This document shows, in pieces, positions 9,365-17,867 of a stretch of DNA of 61,833 bases (position 1 is its first letter; each line of letters begins with the position of its first letter). The notes beneath the pieces were generated by a model that saw only the letters and a program-made list of their open reading frames with translations, ran no database searches and was not told where the DNA came from. Source of the stretch: an uncultured Planctomycetaceae bacterium (GTDB taxonomy: Bacteria; Planctomycetota; Planctomycetia; Pirellulales; Pirellulaceae); contig CAIPEB010000389.1 in the NCBI GenBank assembly GCA_903863885.1, positions 1-61,833 of the forward strand. Reading direction: 5' to 3'. Position numbers and translations under genes: made by a program.

Positions 9365-9937
9365 ATGAAGGTCTTCACAACGGGACAGGTCGCGAAGATC
9401 TGTAAAGTGGCGCCGCGCACGGTCAGCAAGTGGTTTGATTCCGGCCGCCTGAAGGGATACCGGATTCCCGGTTCCCAGGACCGTCGCATCCCGCGCGAAT
9501 ACTTGATCCGATTTTTGAAAGAACACGGAATGCCCCTGGGCGACCTCGAAGACGAGGCAATGGCCAAGGTCTTGATCGTGGCCCAGGACCAAATACTGAT
9601 TGAAAATCTCCGCCGTGAACTTCCCGCGGAACGTCGTTTCAAGGTGGCTGTGGCTGCCAGCGGCTTCGAAGCGGGCATTCAAGCGGAAAGCTTTCACCCG
9701 GACTGCATCATTGTGGACTTCTCGATCGGCAAGGTGGAAGCCCTGCAGATTTGCCAGAACCTCCGCAAGAACGTCGATTTCTCTGAGACGATTCTGATCG
9801 CGTTGCTGCCGGACGATGGAAACCCGATGAGTTTCGATCGCTCCAGCATCAACGAGACATTTAAGAAGCCGTTCGACGCCAACCTGTTGGCCGAACGCCT
9901 TCGCACGCTGATCGGCGCTAAGAAGGAACTCGTCTAG
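9365..9937 (+). CDS. Excisionase/MerR-type HTH protein with response-regulator receiver-like domain
   Basis: The start ATG 9365 follows a GGAGAGCC ribosome site. Residues 1-60 form an excisionase/MerR-like helix-turn-helix, with TGQVAKICKVAPRTVSKW as the helix pair and GYRIPGSQDRRIPREYL as the wing. Residues about 67-188 resemble a CheY-type receiver: strand AKVLIVAQD, phospho-acceptor strand CIIVDFS, and a C-terminal FKKPF carrying the conserved Lys. The usual acidic pair after strand 1 is reduced to one Asp and the Thr/Ser after strand 4 is missing (LIALLPDD), so phosphorylation may be impaired. DNA-binding at the N-terminus with receiver at the C-terminus is the reverse of the common order. 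Proteins of this build occur in planctomycetes; the target genes are unknown. A strong hairpin lies about 110 bases downstream. Confidence 0.8.
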   Translation: MKVFTTGQVAKICKVAPRTVSKWFDSGRLKGYRIPGSQDRRIPREYLIRFLKEHGMPLGDLEDEAMAKVLIVAQDQILIENLRRELPAERRFKVAVAASGFEAGIQAESFHPDCIIVDFSIGKVEALQICQNLRKNVDFSETILIALLPDDGNPMSFDRSSINETFKKPFDANLLAERLRTLIGAKKELV

Positions 9938-10046
9938 TCCTTCCCGCCATCGCCGCAGCAATCTCAGATACAGCCCAACACCGCCGTGGCGGACCCCCAC
10001 GGTGGAAAACATAGTAATAATCGGGTGGTCGTACCCATCGACCAAC

Positions 10047-10078
10047 AGGGGTGTCAGGAAACCCGTCCTGACACCCCT
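10047..10078 (+). terminator. Intrinsic terminator-like hairpin
   Basis: AGGGGTGTCAGGA (10047-10059) pairs perfectly with TCCTGACACCCCT (10066-10078) around a 6-base loop. The right arm is followed by TCCTTGTTTCTT, a moderately T-rich tail. It lies 110 bases after the HTH-receiver gene and probably ends its transcript. Confidence 0.7.
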
Positions 10079-10103
10079 TCCTTGTTTCTTGGCAGCATGT
10101 CGG

Positions 10104-10238
10104 GGAGTCGGGAGTCTGGAGTCTGGAGTCCGGAGGCTGGAGTCTGGAGGCTGGAGTCTGGAGCTTGAATCGGGAGATACTCGTTTTTCCGTCTGACTAC
10201 CGACTATCGGCATCCGGCATCTGACTGCCGGCATCCGC
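10104..10238 (-). repeat. Dispersed heptamer-array intergenic element, copy A
   Basis: On the plus strand nine head-to-tail 7-base units (GGAGTCT with variants GGAGTCC, GGAGGCT, GGAGCTT) run from 10104 to 10166. After a short spacer come the sequence TTTTTCCGTCTGAC, a degenerate GACTATCGG-type part, and CCGGCATCCGC at 10228-10238. Read on the minus strand this is the same order as copies B (15877-16023) and C (43832-43930): GCGGATGCCGG, then TAGTCGG-like units, GACGGAAAAACG, a spacer, and CTCCAGA-type units. No coding signal is present. It lies between the HTH-receiver gene and moaC. Confidence 0.85.
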
Positions 10239-10460
10239 TATCCAGCCCCCACAATCGGGGTAGCGAGTTAACTTCCACGCTCGAATGCGGTTTTTCTTCA
10301 GGGTGCAATCGTCTTGTTCCGGCACCCAAAGTTGTGGCGATTTTGGCCGATTCGGCTCTCGACGCACGTTTGCCTCTCCATACAATCAGGGGTTCTGAAG
10401 AGACGGGCGTATTTCCTACCCCCCTGTAATACGGTGTTTTCCCTAAATCGTCTTGATCGC

Positions 10461-10490
10461 GGTGAGTTTCGAGGCAGGTGAGTTTCGAGG
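10461..10490 (+). repeat. Tandem 14-base direct repeat upstream of moaC
   Basis: GGTGAGTTTCGAGG occurs at 10461-10474 and again at 10477-10490, a period of 16 bases, ending 46 bases before the moaC GTG. It lies in the 5' untranslated region or promoter. A third partial match, CGAGGTATTACGAGTG, follows at the ribosome site itself. It may be a regulator site or a slippage duplication. Confidence 0.6.
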
Positions 10491-10536
10491 TACTCGTTTG
10501 AGTTCGGAGTGTTCCTCCCAAATCGAGGTATTACGA

Positions 10537-11019
10537 GTGAGTAATCCGCTGACGCACTTTGACGACATGGGCGGCAGCCGCATGGTCGATGTCAGCGACA
10601 AAGCTCCGACCCACCGCGTCGCAAGAGCTTCGGCATCGCTGGTAATGGCCCCGGGCACACTCCGCTTGATACGCGAACGGGGCACGGCCAAAGGGAATGT
10701 TCTGGAAGTTGCTCGCCTCGCCGGGATCATGGCGGCGAAACGAACGGCCGATTTGATTCCTTTATGCCACCCGCTGCCTCTGGATTCCGTTTCGGTGACC
10801 TTCGATTATCCTGATGAAAAAACGTTGAAACTGGAGGCCGTCGTCGGCGTTCATGCCCGCACCGGGGTGGAAATGGAAGCGCTCACGGCTGCTAGCATCG
10901 CAGCGTTGACCGTTTACGACATGTGCAAGTCTGCGGACCGTGGAATGATCATCCAACGCATCCAGTTGGAGGAAAAGGACGGCGGCCGCAGCGGACATTA
11001 CCTCCGCAAGGAACGTTGA
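10537..11019 (+). CDS. moaC: Cyclic pyranopterin monophosphate synthase
   Basis: MoaC converts the MoaA product to cyclic pyranopterin monophosphate, the first stable intermediate of molybdenum cofactor. The protein is 160 residues, normal for the family. Visible features are the opening [16 protein letters not shown], the motif [15 protein letters not shown], the segment [13 protein letters not shown], and the C-terminal [10 protein letters not shown]. The frame is open upstream to 10453, but a GTG at 10537 preceded by GAGGT at 8 bases gives the standard start ([10 protein letters not shown]). The stop codon is one base before the start of the next gene, so the two are very likely translated from one transcript. 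No other moa gene is in the window. Confidence 0.95.
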   Translation: MSNPLTHFDDMGGSRMVDVSDKAPTHRVARASASLVMAPGTLRLIRERGTAKGNVLEVARLAGIMAAKRTADLIPLCHPLPLDSVSVTFDYPDEKTLKLEAVVGVHARTGVEMEALTAASIAALTVYDMCKSADRGMIIQRIQLEEKDGGRSGHYLRKER

Positions 11020-11020
11020 T

Positions 11021-12025
11021 GTGAGTCCAACTTTGAGTCGAGCTGAACCTGCAAGTCCGGCCCTGCGAGATCTGTACGCTCCCGTCGCGGAGGAAATGCG
11101 ACAGGTCGATGAACTGATGCGCAGCGCTTTGCGAAGTGAGCATTCGTACATCGACGAACTGGTCCGCTACGGCTGCATGCTCGGCGGGAAGCGACTCCGA
11201 CCGGCTCTCGTGCTATTGTGCGGCAAGGCTCTGGGCGGCACCGTGCCGGCACACATCACGATGGCTGCCGTCATGGAACTGGTGCACACGGCCTCGTTGA
11301 TTCACGACGATATCCTCGATGATGCGGCCACGCGCCGGCACCTGGCCACTGTGAATTCGCGATGGGACAACAAGGCAAGTGTGCTGTTGGGGGACTACCT
11401 TTTCACGCATGCGTTCTGCCTCGCGGCCGCCATCGGATCCGTGTGGGCATGCCAGGAAATCGCCCGCTCGATCAACTTGGTCTGCGAAGGCGAACTTCGC
11501 CAGAAGGGGGCCCGCGGCGATTACCACCTGAACGAGACCTCGTACATGGAGATCATCTCCGCGAAAACTGCCACGCTTTATGCGTGCAGCTGCGCGCTGG
11601 GCGCGCATTTCGCCGGAGGGACGACCGAGCAAGTCAAGCAACTTTCGCTGTACGGTCAGGACCTGGGCATCGCGTTTCAGATTGTCGACGATGTGCTGGA
11701 CCTTGCCGGCGACGAGGCGACGGTCGGAAAATCGCTGGGCACCGACCTGGAACAGCAGAAGCTGACGCTTCCTCTGATTCATCTGCTGTCCGTCGCTGAG
11801 CCCGCCCAGCGTCGAGAGGTCTTGGATATTCTCCAGTGTGCGGGCAACCATCGGCGTCAGGCGCTGTCGCCGTACCTTGAGCGATATGATGCGTTCTCCT
11901 ATTCGTATGCGGTGGCGAGGCAGTACATCCAAAGCGCGATCCGGCGTCTGGACCGCTTGCCGCCAAGCGTGGCCTTGCAGCAACTGCAGGCGATCACCGA
12001 GTTTGTCGTCACGCGCAGCGTCTGA
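11021..12025 (+). CDS. Polyprenyl diphosphate synthase (long-chain, trans)
   Basis: This enzyme condenses isopentenyl diphosphate onto allylic diphosphates to make the long isoprenoid tail, most likely of menaquinone. The 334-residue protein has both aspartate-rich motifs: HDDILDDAATRRH (first, near residue 95) and QIVDDVLDLAGDE (second, near residue 225). It also has GGKRLRPALVLL, which binds diphosphate. Small residues (HTASLIH) just before the first Asp motif suit a long-chain product rather than farnesyl or geranylgeranyl diphosphate. It starts at GTG 11021, one base after the moaC stop. Exact chain length cannot be read from the sequence, so no precise symbol is given. Confidence 0.92.
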   Translation: MSPTLSRAEPASPALRDLYAPVAEEMRQVDELMRSALRSEHSYIDELVRYGCMLGGKRLRPALVLLCGKALGGTVPAHITMAAVMELVHTASLIHDDILDDAATRRHLATVNSRWDNKASVLLGDYLFTHAFCLAAAIGSVWACQEIARSINLVCEGELRQKGARGDYHLNETSYMEIISAKTATLYACSCALGAHFAGGTTEQVKQLSLYGQDLGIAFQIVDDVLDLAGDEATVGKSLGTDLEQQKLTLPLIHLLSVAEPAQRREVLDILQCAGNHRRQALSPYLERYDAFSYSYAVARQYIQSAIRRLDRLPPSVALQQLQAITEFVVTRSV

Positions 12026-12085
12026 TCCGGTGGACGGGAAGACGAGTCCGGCAGTCCCGCAAGGCGGCGGTCGTGTTTTCTCTCG

Positions 12086-12919
12086 ATGGCAATGAACGAG
12101 CCTTTTGATCCGCAGCGGCTGCAACTCGAAACGTGCGTTCGCCAGGTCGACTACCATGACGCCTTGGACTCAACCAGCGACCGTGCGCTGAAACTCGCCG
12201 GAGCAGAGGATCTGCAACTGCCTCTGCTGGTGCTGGCCGATCGACAACTGGCGGGCCGAGGACGAGGCGACAACCGCTGGTGGTCGGGCGACGGCGCGCT
12301 CACGTTTTCATTGATCCTGCCCAAGCATCCGGCAGCCGCCTCACATCGCACTGCGACTCAACGGGAGACCTCCGTACTCGCGACTCCTCGCCCCGAGGGC
12401 GCTTTCGTCTCTTTGGGAGCTGCGATAGCTGTAGAGCGTGCTATTGCGGCAACTCTTCCGGACTGTGAACTGCGTTTGAAGTGGCCGAATGATGTCTACC
12501 TGCAGCGAAAGAAGGTATGCGGTGTGCTTGTCGAGTCTCCGGCAGTCGCGCGCCCGGTCTTCGTGACTGGCATCGGCATAAACGTCAACAACTCGCTGAA
12601 GGGTGCACCTGACGAGGTGAGGGCCCGAGCCATTTCGATGTGCGACGCAGGCGGCCGCAGCCTTGACCGCAACGAGTTGCTGGTGCGAGTCCTGCGGGAA
12701 TTCGAGCTGATCCTGTCCGGACTTGCCGACGGATCGCTGTCCTTGCGCGAGATGTGGACGCGGGCCTGCATGCTGCAGGGACGGCAAGTCAGCGTTCAGT
12801 CGGGCGGACAGATCACGACCGGACTGTGCGAGGGGATCGACGACGACGGCAATCTGCTGATTCGCAGTGGTGGCGGACTCGTACGATGCTCGACGGGCGT
12901 TATTGCTCGCAGCGAGTAG
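12086..12919 (+). CDS. birA: Biotin--[acetyl-CoA-carboxylase] ligase, single-domain type
   Basis: This enzyme activates biotin as biotinyl-AMP and attaches it to a lysine of biotin carboxyl carrier protein. Motifs seen in the 277 residues are LDSTSDRAL, the biotinyl-AMP loop GRGRGDNRWWS, LKWPNDVYL, and KKVCGVLVES followed by GIGINVN. The C-terminal SH3-like domain is present (GRQVSVQSGG, then EGIDDDGNLLI). There is no N-terminal winged helix, so this is the class I form without the biotin-operon repressor function of E. coli BirA. ATGs at 12086 and 12092 are both possible. It follows the prenyl synthase by 60 bases on the same strand. Confidence 0.94.
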   Translation: MAMNEPFDPQRLQLETCVRQVDYHDALDSTSDRALKLAGAEDLQLPLLVLADRQLAGRGRGDNRWWSGDGALTFSLILPKHPAAASHRTATQRETSVLATPRPEGAFVSLGAAIAVERAIAATLPDCELRLKWPNDVYLQRKKVCGVLVESPAVARPVFVTGIGINVNNSLKGAPDEVRARAISMCDAGGRSLDRNELLVRVLREFELILSGLADGSLSLREMWTRACMLQGRQVSVQSGGQITTGLCEGIDDDGNLLIRSGGGLVRCSTGVIARSE

Positions 12920-13123
12920 CCGTTTCCCGCCAGTGAACCGCCTCTGTCGCGCGTCGCCGCGCTGCAATTGGGAAGTTCGCCGCACTTCAGTAACTGGCCG
13001 CGAGGAGAATACTCCCCGCCGGGGACTGCCGCAGCGAAACAAGCCTTGGCACTTAGCCGACTTGACCATGCCCGAAAGCGCTGCGCATCGCTACAATCCA
13101 GTGAGCCAACCAAAGGAGAATCT

Positions 13124-15844
13124 ATGCGAGCCTCGACTGCCGACCGCCGGACCACGCTCGCTGCAATTGCAGCATTTGCATTTCTCGCCGTTGTTTCCTG
13201 CGCGACGACGACCCGCGGTCAGGCGATACTCCTCGGCGAACCCTTTGGCGTCGCATCGGTGCGAGTTCCTCTTTCGGATCCGGCGTCAGCGAGCCTCTAC
13301 GCATCCGGTGGGCTGATGCTGACTGAACGCGGCGGACGGGCGCATTACCCAACACTCAACAACACTGGACTGCTTGAGCGACTTGGCGAAAACCTGCTGC
13401 AGATCGAATTGCCGCCGCCGAGCAGCGTCGAGATGTTGTTCTTGTTTCAAGGAACTGAACCCCTCGATTTGACGATTTACACGCCTTCGCCTCGCAAGAT
13501 CCGCCTGGAGCCGACATCGGAGCGTCCGGTGGTTGCCAACCGCCTGCTGCAGCGATGGTGGCGGGCCTACTACACTGCAGCGCGCCAGCAGGCCAGGTCC
13601 GGGGACTACCCCGCGACCGTCAACAACTACCTTCTGATGATGCTCGCAAACCGACTGCGCCTTTCGCCGCCACTTTTGAGCCAGCTGAACCGCGACAATT
13701 CCTCAAGCTGGCCGAGAAGCATCGAACTGCTCGCAGGGACGCAGAACCTCCGCGAAGCGGCCATGCGGGCCACGATGCAGGGCAGTCGTCCCGCCGATCT
13801 GCGAGCCGACCGACCGATTCCCTCGGAACCCGAGTGGCAGGAACTGACAATTCCTGAAGCGGCCGCGGATACGGCCATTGAACCGATCGCCATGCATGTG
13901 CCCGAGGAGTGTTTCTATATCCGCTTCGGGACCTTTGAAAACTACCTGTGGTTTCGGGATTTCCTGCGGGAATCCGGGGGCGACCTGGCGCGTCTGTTCA
14001 CGCTGCGCGGCACCGATATGGAATTGGACAAGCGTCTCCAGCGGCAACTGGCGGTATCGGACTCGGTGCTGGTGGACCTCTTCGGCGCGCGCGTCGCATC
14101 GGACGTCGCCCTGATCGGAAGGGACCTGTTTTTCCGGGAGGGACCGGCACTTGGCGTCGTGCTGGTGGCCAAGAACACGCAGATGCTCGGCACCGGCTTG
14201 CGCCAGCAGCGTCAGGAAGCCCTGGCGGCCGAAAAGACAAACGGAGCTAAACTGGAGACCGTGACGATCAGTGGCCGCGAGGTCTCTTTCCTATCCACGC
14301 CCGACAATCGGCTTCGTTCGTTCTACGTCGTCGACGGCGACTACCATCTGGTGACAACCTCGCGAACGATCGTCGAGCGGTTTCTCGCGGCCGGGCAGGG
14401 CGAACGCCCGCTGGGCGCGGCGGCTGAATTTCGATCGGCGCGAACGCAGATGCCGCTCGAACAACAGCACACGCTGTTCGCCTATTTTTCCGCCACGTTC
14501 TTCCAGGGGCTCTTCAGCCCGCAGTACCAGATTGAACTTCCCAGGCGGCTTCAGGCTGTCACCGATCTCGAACTCGTTCAACTGGCCAGACTCGCGGCCA
14601 AGTCCGAATCGAAGCCGTCCGAATCGATCGGAGAACTTGTTGCCGCCGGCTTCCTGCCCGAGGGCTTCGGCAGTCGGGCCGACGAAAGCAGTCCGCTGCT
14701 TGAATCCGACCGCGCCGTCGACTCGATGCGAGGCGCGCGAGGTTCCTTCCTGCCCGTGCCCGATGTGGCGTTGAGCGGAGCGACGGAAAAAGAAGCGGCC
14801 GAGTACGCCGAACATGCGGCCGAATATCGCAATGGATGGCGGCAACTGGATCCCCTCCTGGTCGCCGTCGGGCGGCGCGACGGAGGCGCCAAAGGCAAGG
14901 AACACATCACGATTGACGCCAACTTGTCGCCGCTTTCTGAGGAGAAATACGGCATCCTCCTTTCGCTCCTGGGCGATCCCGAACCTCGGCGAGTCGCCCT
15001 GGGCCCGAAGAATCTGATCAGTATCGAGGCTTCGGTTCGCGGCGGAACGGCATTTCCCGGCGTCTTGCCCCACTGTTTGTTTCTCGGCCTTGAGGACCTG
15101 CCGGTGGTGGCCGATCCGACTGCGGACAATGCCTTGAAATGGCTGCGATTTGCGCAGAAGGCGCCGACGCTGCTTGGCGCCTGGCCTGCCCCGGGGTTTC
15201 TCGATCGGCTGCCGATCAACCTGGTTGGAGAACCGGACGCGGACGGCTTTTCGGAACTCCCGCTCGGGCTCTTGCGCTGGCAGGGGCGGGATTTTTCGCT
15301 TCTTTCCTTCCATCGGCCGGTTCTCGACAGCGTAATCCCGTCGCTCAAATTGGAGGACGCTGAAGCACCGGCGCAAATCCGAGTCCACGCATCCGACCTG
15401 TCCAACTCCACTCTCGTGCCATGGCTGAACAGCCTGTACGAACAAAAGGCGCGTGAGGTGGCCCTGGCGAATGTGCGACTTCTGCACTCGCTGTCCAACC
15501 AGCTGAGTGTTCCTCGCGAGAGAGCTCTGGATGCCGCGCGGGGCCTGCTCGATACACAACTTGTGCCGTTGCCCGGCGGCGCCTACCAGCTTGCGGCCAA
15601 CGACGGCGGATGCTCGAACTGGCAAGCCACGGGATGGAAGAAGGACGAGGATCGCACGGCACCGATTCTGAAGTGGTTCCGCGGACTGGAATTGAACGTC
15701 CGAAAGGACGGCAAGCAGCTCACCATGCACGCCGAACTCGACATGCAGCGTCAGGCCGCGGCCGCTTCAAAGCTGCAGATTTTTGAAAACCTGTTCAACG
15801 GCAAGTCGGCGGAAAAGCAGACGCCGAAAGATGCCGCCCCTTGA
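13124..15844 (+). CDS. Large secreted or lipid-anchored protein of unknown function
   Basis: I do not recognise a family. The start is ATG 13124, preceded by AAAGGAGAA, giving 906 residues; the frame opens further upstream without features. The N-terminus has Arg residues followed by a hydrophobic stretch (LAAIAAFAFLAVVSC) that fits either a signal peptide or a lipobox ending VVSC. The body is soluble, with alternating strand-like and helical stretches and no obvious repeats or metal motifs. It contains several conserved-looking segments, including ECFYIRFGTFENYLWFRDF and an EITISGREVSFLSTPDNR-like strand region. It is probably periplasmic or envelope-bound. Copy B of the heptamer element lies just downstream, between this gene and the convergent Nudix gene. 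Confidence 0.75.
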   Translation: MRASTADRRTTLAAIAAFAFLAVVSCATTTRGQAILLGEPFGVASVRVPLSDPASASLYASGGLMLTERGGRAHYPTLNNTGLLERLGENLLQIELPPPSSVEMLFLFQGTEPLDLTIYTPSPRKIRLEPTSERPVVANRLLQRWWRAYYTAARQQARSGDYPATVNNYLLMMLANRLRLSPPLLSQLNRDNSSSWPRSIELLAGTQNLREAAMRATMQGSRPADLRADRPIPSEPEWQELTIPEAAADTAIEPIAMHVPEECFYIRFGTFENYLWFRDFLRESGGDLARLFTLRGTDMELDKRLQRQLAVSDSVLVDLFGARVASDVALIGRDLFFREGPALGVVLVAKNTQMLGTGLRQQRQEALAAEKTNGAKLETVTISGREVSFLSTPDNRLRSFYVVDGDYHLVTTSRTIVERFLAAGQGERPLGAAAEFRSARTQMPLEQQHTLFAYFSATFFQGLFSPQYQIELPRRLQAVTDLELVQLARLAAKSESKPSESIGELVAAGFLPEGFGSRADESSPLLESDRAVDSMRGARGSFLPVPDVALSGATEKEAAEYAEHAAEYRNGWRQLDPLLVAVGRRDGGAKGKEHITIDANLSPLSEEKYGILLSLLGDPEPRRVALGPKNLISIEASVRGGTAFPGVLPHCLFLGLEDLPVVADPTADNALKWLRFAQKAPTLLGAWPAPGFLDRLPINLVGEPDADGFSELPLGLLRWQGRDFSLLSFHRPVLDSVIPSLKLEDAEAPAQIRVHASDLSNSTLVPWLNSLYEQKAREVALANVRLLHSLSNQLSVPRERALDAARGLLDTQLVPLPGGAYQLAANDGGCSNWQATGWKKDEDRTAPILKWFRGLELNVRKDGKQLTMHAELDMQRQAAAASKLQIFENLFNGKSAEKQTPKDAAP

Positions 15845-15876
15845 TGCGGCACGATCCACAGAGCGGACGTGAGGGA

Positions 15877-16023
15877 GATTCGCCACGCAGGATGAAAATG
15901 CGGATGCCGGCTGCCGGTAGCCGGTAGCCGGTAGCCGGTAGTGAGATGGAAAACCGTTTGCCCCCGAACTCCGGACTCCGGACTCCGGACTCCGGACTCC
16001 AGACTCCAGACTCCAGACTCCCG
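15877..16023 (+). repeat. Dispersed heptamer-array intergenic element, copy B
   Basis: This is the fullest copy. Order on the plus strand: head GATTCGCCACGCAGGATG at 15877, GCGGATGCCGG, four exact CCGGTAG units at 15914-15941, the link GAGATGGAAAACCG, a short spacer, then eight 7-base units at 15968-16023 (four ACTCCGG, three ACTCCAG, one ACTCCCG). It sits between the stop codons of two convergent genes. The 16041 end of the Nudix gene is only 17 bases away. Confidence 0.9.
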
Positions 16024-16040
16024 TCTGCTCCCAAGAGCGA

Positions 16041-16649
16041 TCAGGTCAGATGCTTCGCCGCGATGTGAATACCGGCGTAAACGCGCACATCGACCTTCCG
16101 GCCCGCATTGTGCTGGGCGTCGAGCCACTCGAACGCCTCGGCCAGCGGCACCTCGTGGACCACAATATTCTCGTTTTCCACTCCGCCGCCGGCATGAATC
16201 TTCTGGAGTCCGGTGGCCAGAAAGATGCTCACCTGCTCGTCGGTCAAACCCGCGCTGGACGGACCGGAGAAGATCTCGCGAAGCTGCCCCGCATCGTAGC
16301 CAGTCTCTTCCAGCAACTCGCGGCGGGCGGCCTCGGCACAGGACTCGACCGAAATGCCCACCTGATCGTTCACCAGGCCGGCCGGCAATTCGATTACCTG
16401 CGAGTCTACCGGAGGACGATACTGCTCGACGAGCAGCAGCTTCCCATGCGGCGTGACGGCCACGACCAGAACTACGCCCGTGGCGTTGCGTCTCCGGATG
16501 AACTCCCAGCGGCCACGGCAGACCAGATCCAGAAAACGTCCCTGGGCTACGATTCGGAGCTCAGCCTGAGTGCCGGCATTGGGGGCTGTGGATTCGTCGT
16601 TCGTCAACGGCAGAACTCCGTTTGTCAAACAGCTCACGCGTCTGGGCAT
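16041..16649 (-). CDS. Nudix hydrolase, ADP-ribose pyrophosphatase-like
   Basis: Residues about 55-195 form a Nudix domain. VEQYRPP and QVIELPAGLV are typical of the ADP-ribose pyrophosphatase/NudF group, which cleaves ADP-ribose or sugar nucleotides. The catalytic helix is intact: EAARRELLEETGY. The stretch between PAG and the first Nudix glutamate is about five residues longer than the consensus spacing. The first 35 residues look poorly conserved, and the true start may lie downstream of the ATG at 16649. It is 30 bases downstream of the NHL gene on the same strand. The convergent neighbour and copy B of the repeat lie at its 3' end. Confidence 0.87.
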   Translation of the reverse strand: MPRRVSCLTNGVLPLTNDESTAPNAGTQAELRIVAQGRFLDLVCRGRWEFIRRRNATGVVLVVAVTPHGKLLLVEQYRPPVDSQVIELPAGLVNDQVGISVESCAEAARRELLEETGYDAGQLREIFSGPSSAGLTDEQVSIFLATGLQKIHAGGGVENENIVVHEVPLAEAFEWLDAQHNAGRKVDVRVYAGIHIAAKHLT

Positions 16650-16679
16650 GTGTCTTTCAAGAAACGGGACCGACGTAAA

Positions 16680-17540
16680 TCAGGAAGCCGGTTTGACAAC
16701 CCGGCGAGTGGCTTTGCCGGCTGCGTCGATCTCCAGCAGTGCTTTCGCGTGCGGATCCACGACGAGCAGTTTGTCACCTTGAAGATCCATGCCGACCGGC
16801 CTGACGAGCGGATCGCCCGACACCCACTTCTCGGGCTGCTTGCCGGGAGCGATGCGCCAGATGGCCTGAGCATAGTTGTCGCAGACAAACGCGGTGCCGT
16901 CGGCGGAGACAGCGACGGTCTGCGGGAACTGAAACACGCCTTCCCCCACGACGGTCTCAGGCTTGCCATCGGGACCGATGCGCAACAGTTTGCGGCCGGA
17001 AACCACCCACAGCTGTTTCTTGCCGTCATAAAACATGCCGCGGGGAGCATTCACCGCGGCGAATTCCGTGACCTTTCCTCCGGCCTTGGGTACTTTCACG
17101 ATGCGGTGCAGTTCCAGGTCCGACACCAGAAAGTTGCCTTCCGCATCCACGACAATATCCATCGGGATCCCGATCTGGCCGTATCCCTTTCCTTCATCGG
17201 TCAGCGGCTGAGGTTTTCCGGCGTCATCGAATCGATAGATATCGCGAGTGGCGCTATCTCCCGCCACGACCTTGCCGTCCGCGTCCAGGGCAACGCAGCG
17301 AACCGCATTGAGGGGCGTGCGGAACTTGTTCGACCCCTTAAACAGGACCTTGAGTTGTTCGCCTTCGAGCTTCCACACGCCGTGGAATTCCCTGTCGGCG
17401 ATCAGCACATTTCCCGCCGGATCGACGGCCACGGAAACGGGATACACAAGATCTTCCGCAGCGCACGCGAGGTTGGCGGATCGTTCACCGACACAGAGAA
17501 CGGCAATCAAGGCCAGCCCGAATTGAAATCGAAAGGTCAT
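16680..17540 (-). CDS. Secreted NHL/SMP-30-type beta-propeller protein
   Basis: The start is taken at ATG 17540 because it gives a clean signal peptide (FQFGLALIAVLCVGERSANL, then ACAAED). The mature part has repeated units of the NHL/gluconolactonase type: VSVAVDPAGNVLIADR, VRCVALDADGKVVAGDS, IPMDIVVDAEGNFLVSD, and TVAVSADGTAFVCDN. These make a six-bladed propeller likely. NHL propellers bind ligands or proteins, and some act as lactonases; no catalytic metal ligands were identified with confidence. The protein is 286 residues and is probably periplasmic. It stands first in a two-gene minus-strand unit with the Nudix hydrolase. Confidence 0.85.
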   Translation of the reverse strand: MTFRFQFGLALIAVLCVGERSANLACAAEDLVYPVSVAVDPAGNVLIADREFHGVWKLEGEQLKVLFKGSNKFRTPLNAVRCVALDADGKVVAGDSATRDIYRFDDAGKPQPLTDEGKGYGQIGIPMDIVVDAEGNFLVSDLELHRIVKVPKAGGKVTEFAAVNAPRGMFYDGKKQLWVVSGRKLLRIGPDGKPETVVGEGVFQFPQTVAVSADGTAFVCDNYAQAIWRIAPGKQPEKWVSGDPLVRPVGMDLQGDKLLVVDPHAKALLEIDAAGKATRRVVKPAS

Positions 17541-17867
17541 GGTCCAGACACCCTGTCGAGAAATCACGCGTCGGAACTTCGTTACGCTTGAATGTGTATC
17601 ATAACCTCCATCCGCAGCGGGGCCAGTCCGCGCCGCAATCAGACCGGTGTGAAACGCATAATCGGCACAAGGGGCTCGGGGCTGCAACTTGCGGAGACCG
17701 GCAGCACGCTGCGGCGATTGTCCGGATTTTCCGAACCGTCGGCGCGTCGCCGTCCTGTATCGCGGCCGAGTTGGCAGCTAAGATATTGTGTCGCAACACG
17801 GAAACGGACTGCCCGAACCCAGCCCTGCTGTCCACCTCGGCTGGCACACACCCGCGGAAACAAGCAC
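17541..17867. other. Divergent intergenic region
   Basis: The 327 bases lie between the NHL gene (minus) and the response regulator gene (plus). Frames that run through have no ribosome site or domain. It must hold the promoters for both directions, but I could not identify clear elements. Confidence 0.4.

Noticed and set aside
10104-10166. The GGAGTCT array as a CRISPR array
   Set aside because: Units are 7 bases without spacers and vary internally, which is a minisatellite and not a CRISPR.
15941-16456. Plus-strand frame encoding repeated LRTPDSG/LQTPDSR units over copy B
   Set aside because: The protein repeat is only the 7-base array translated in one frame; there is no ribosome site and the frame crosses the Nudix gene in antisense.
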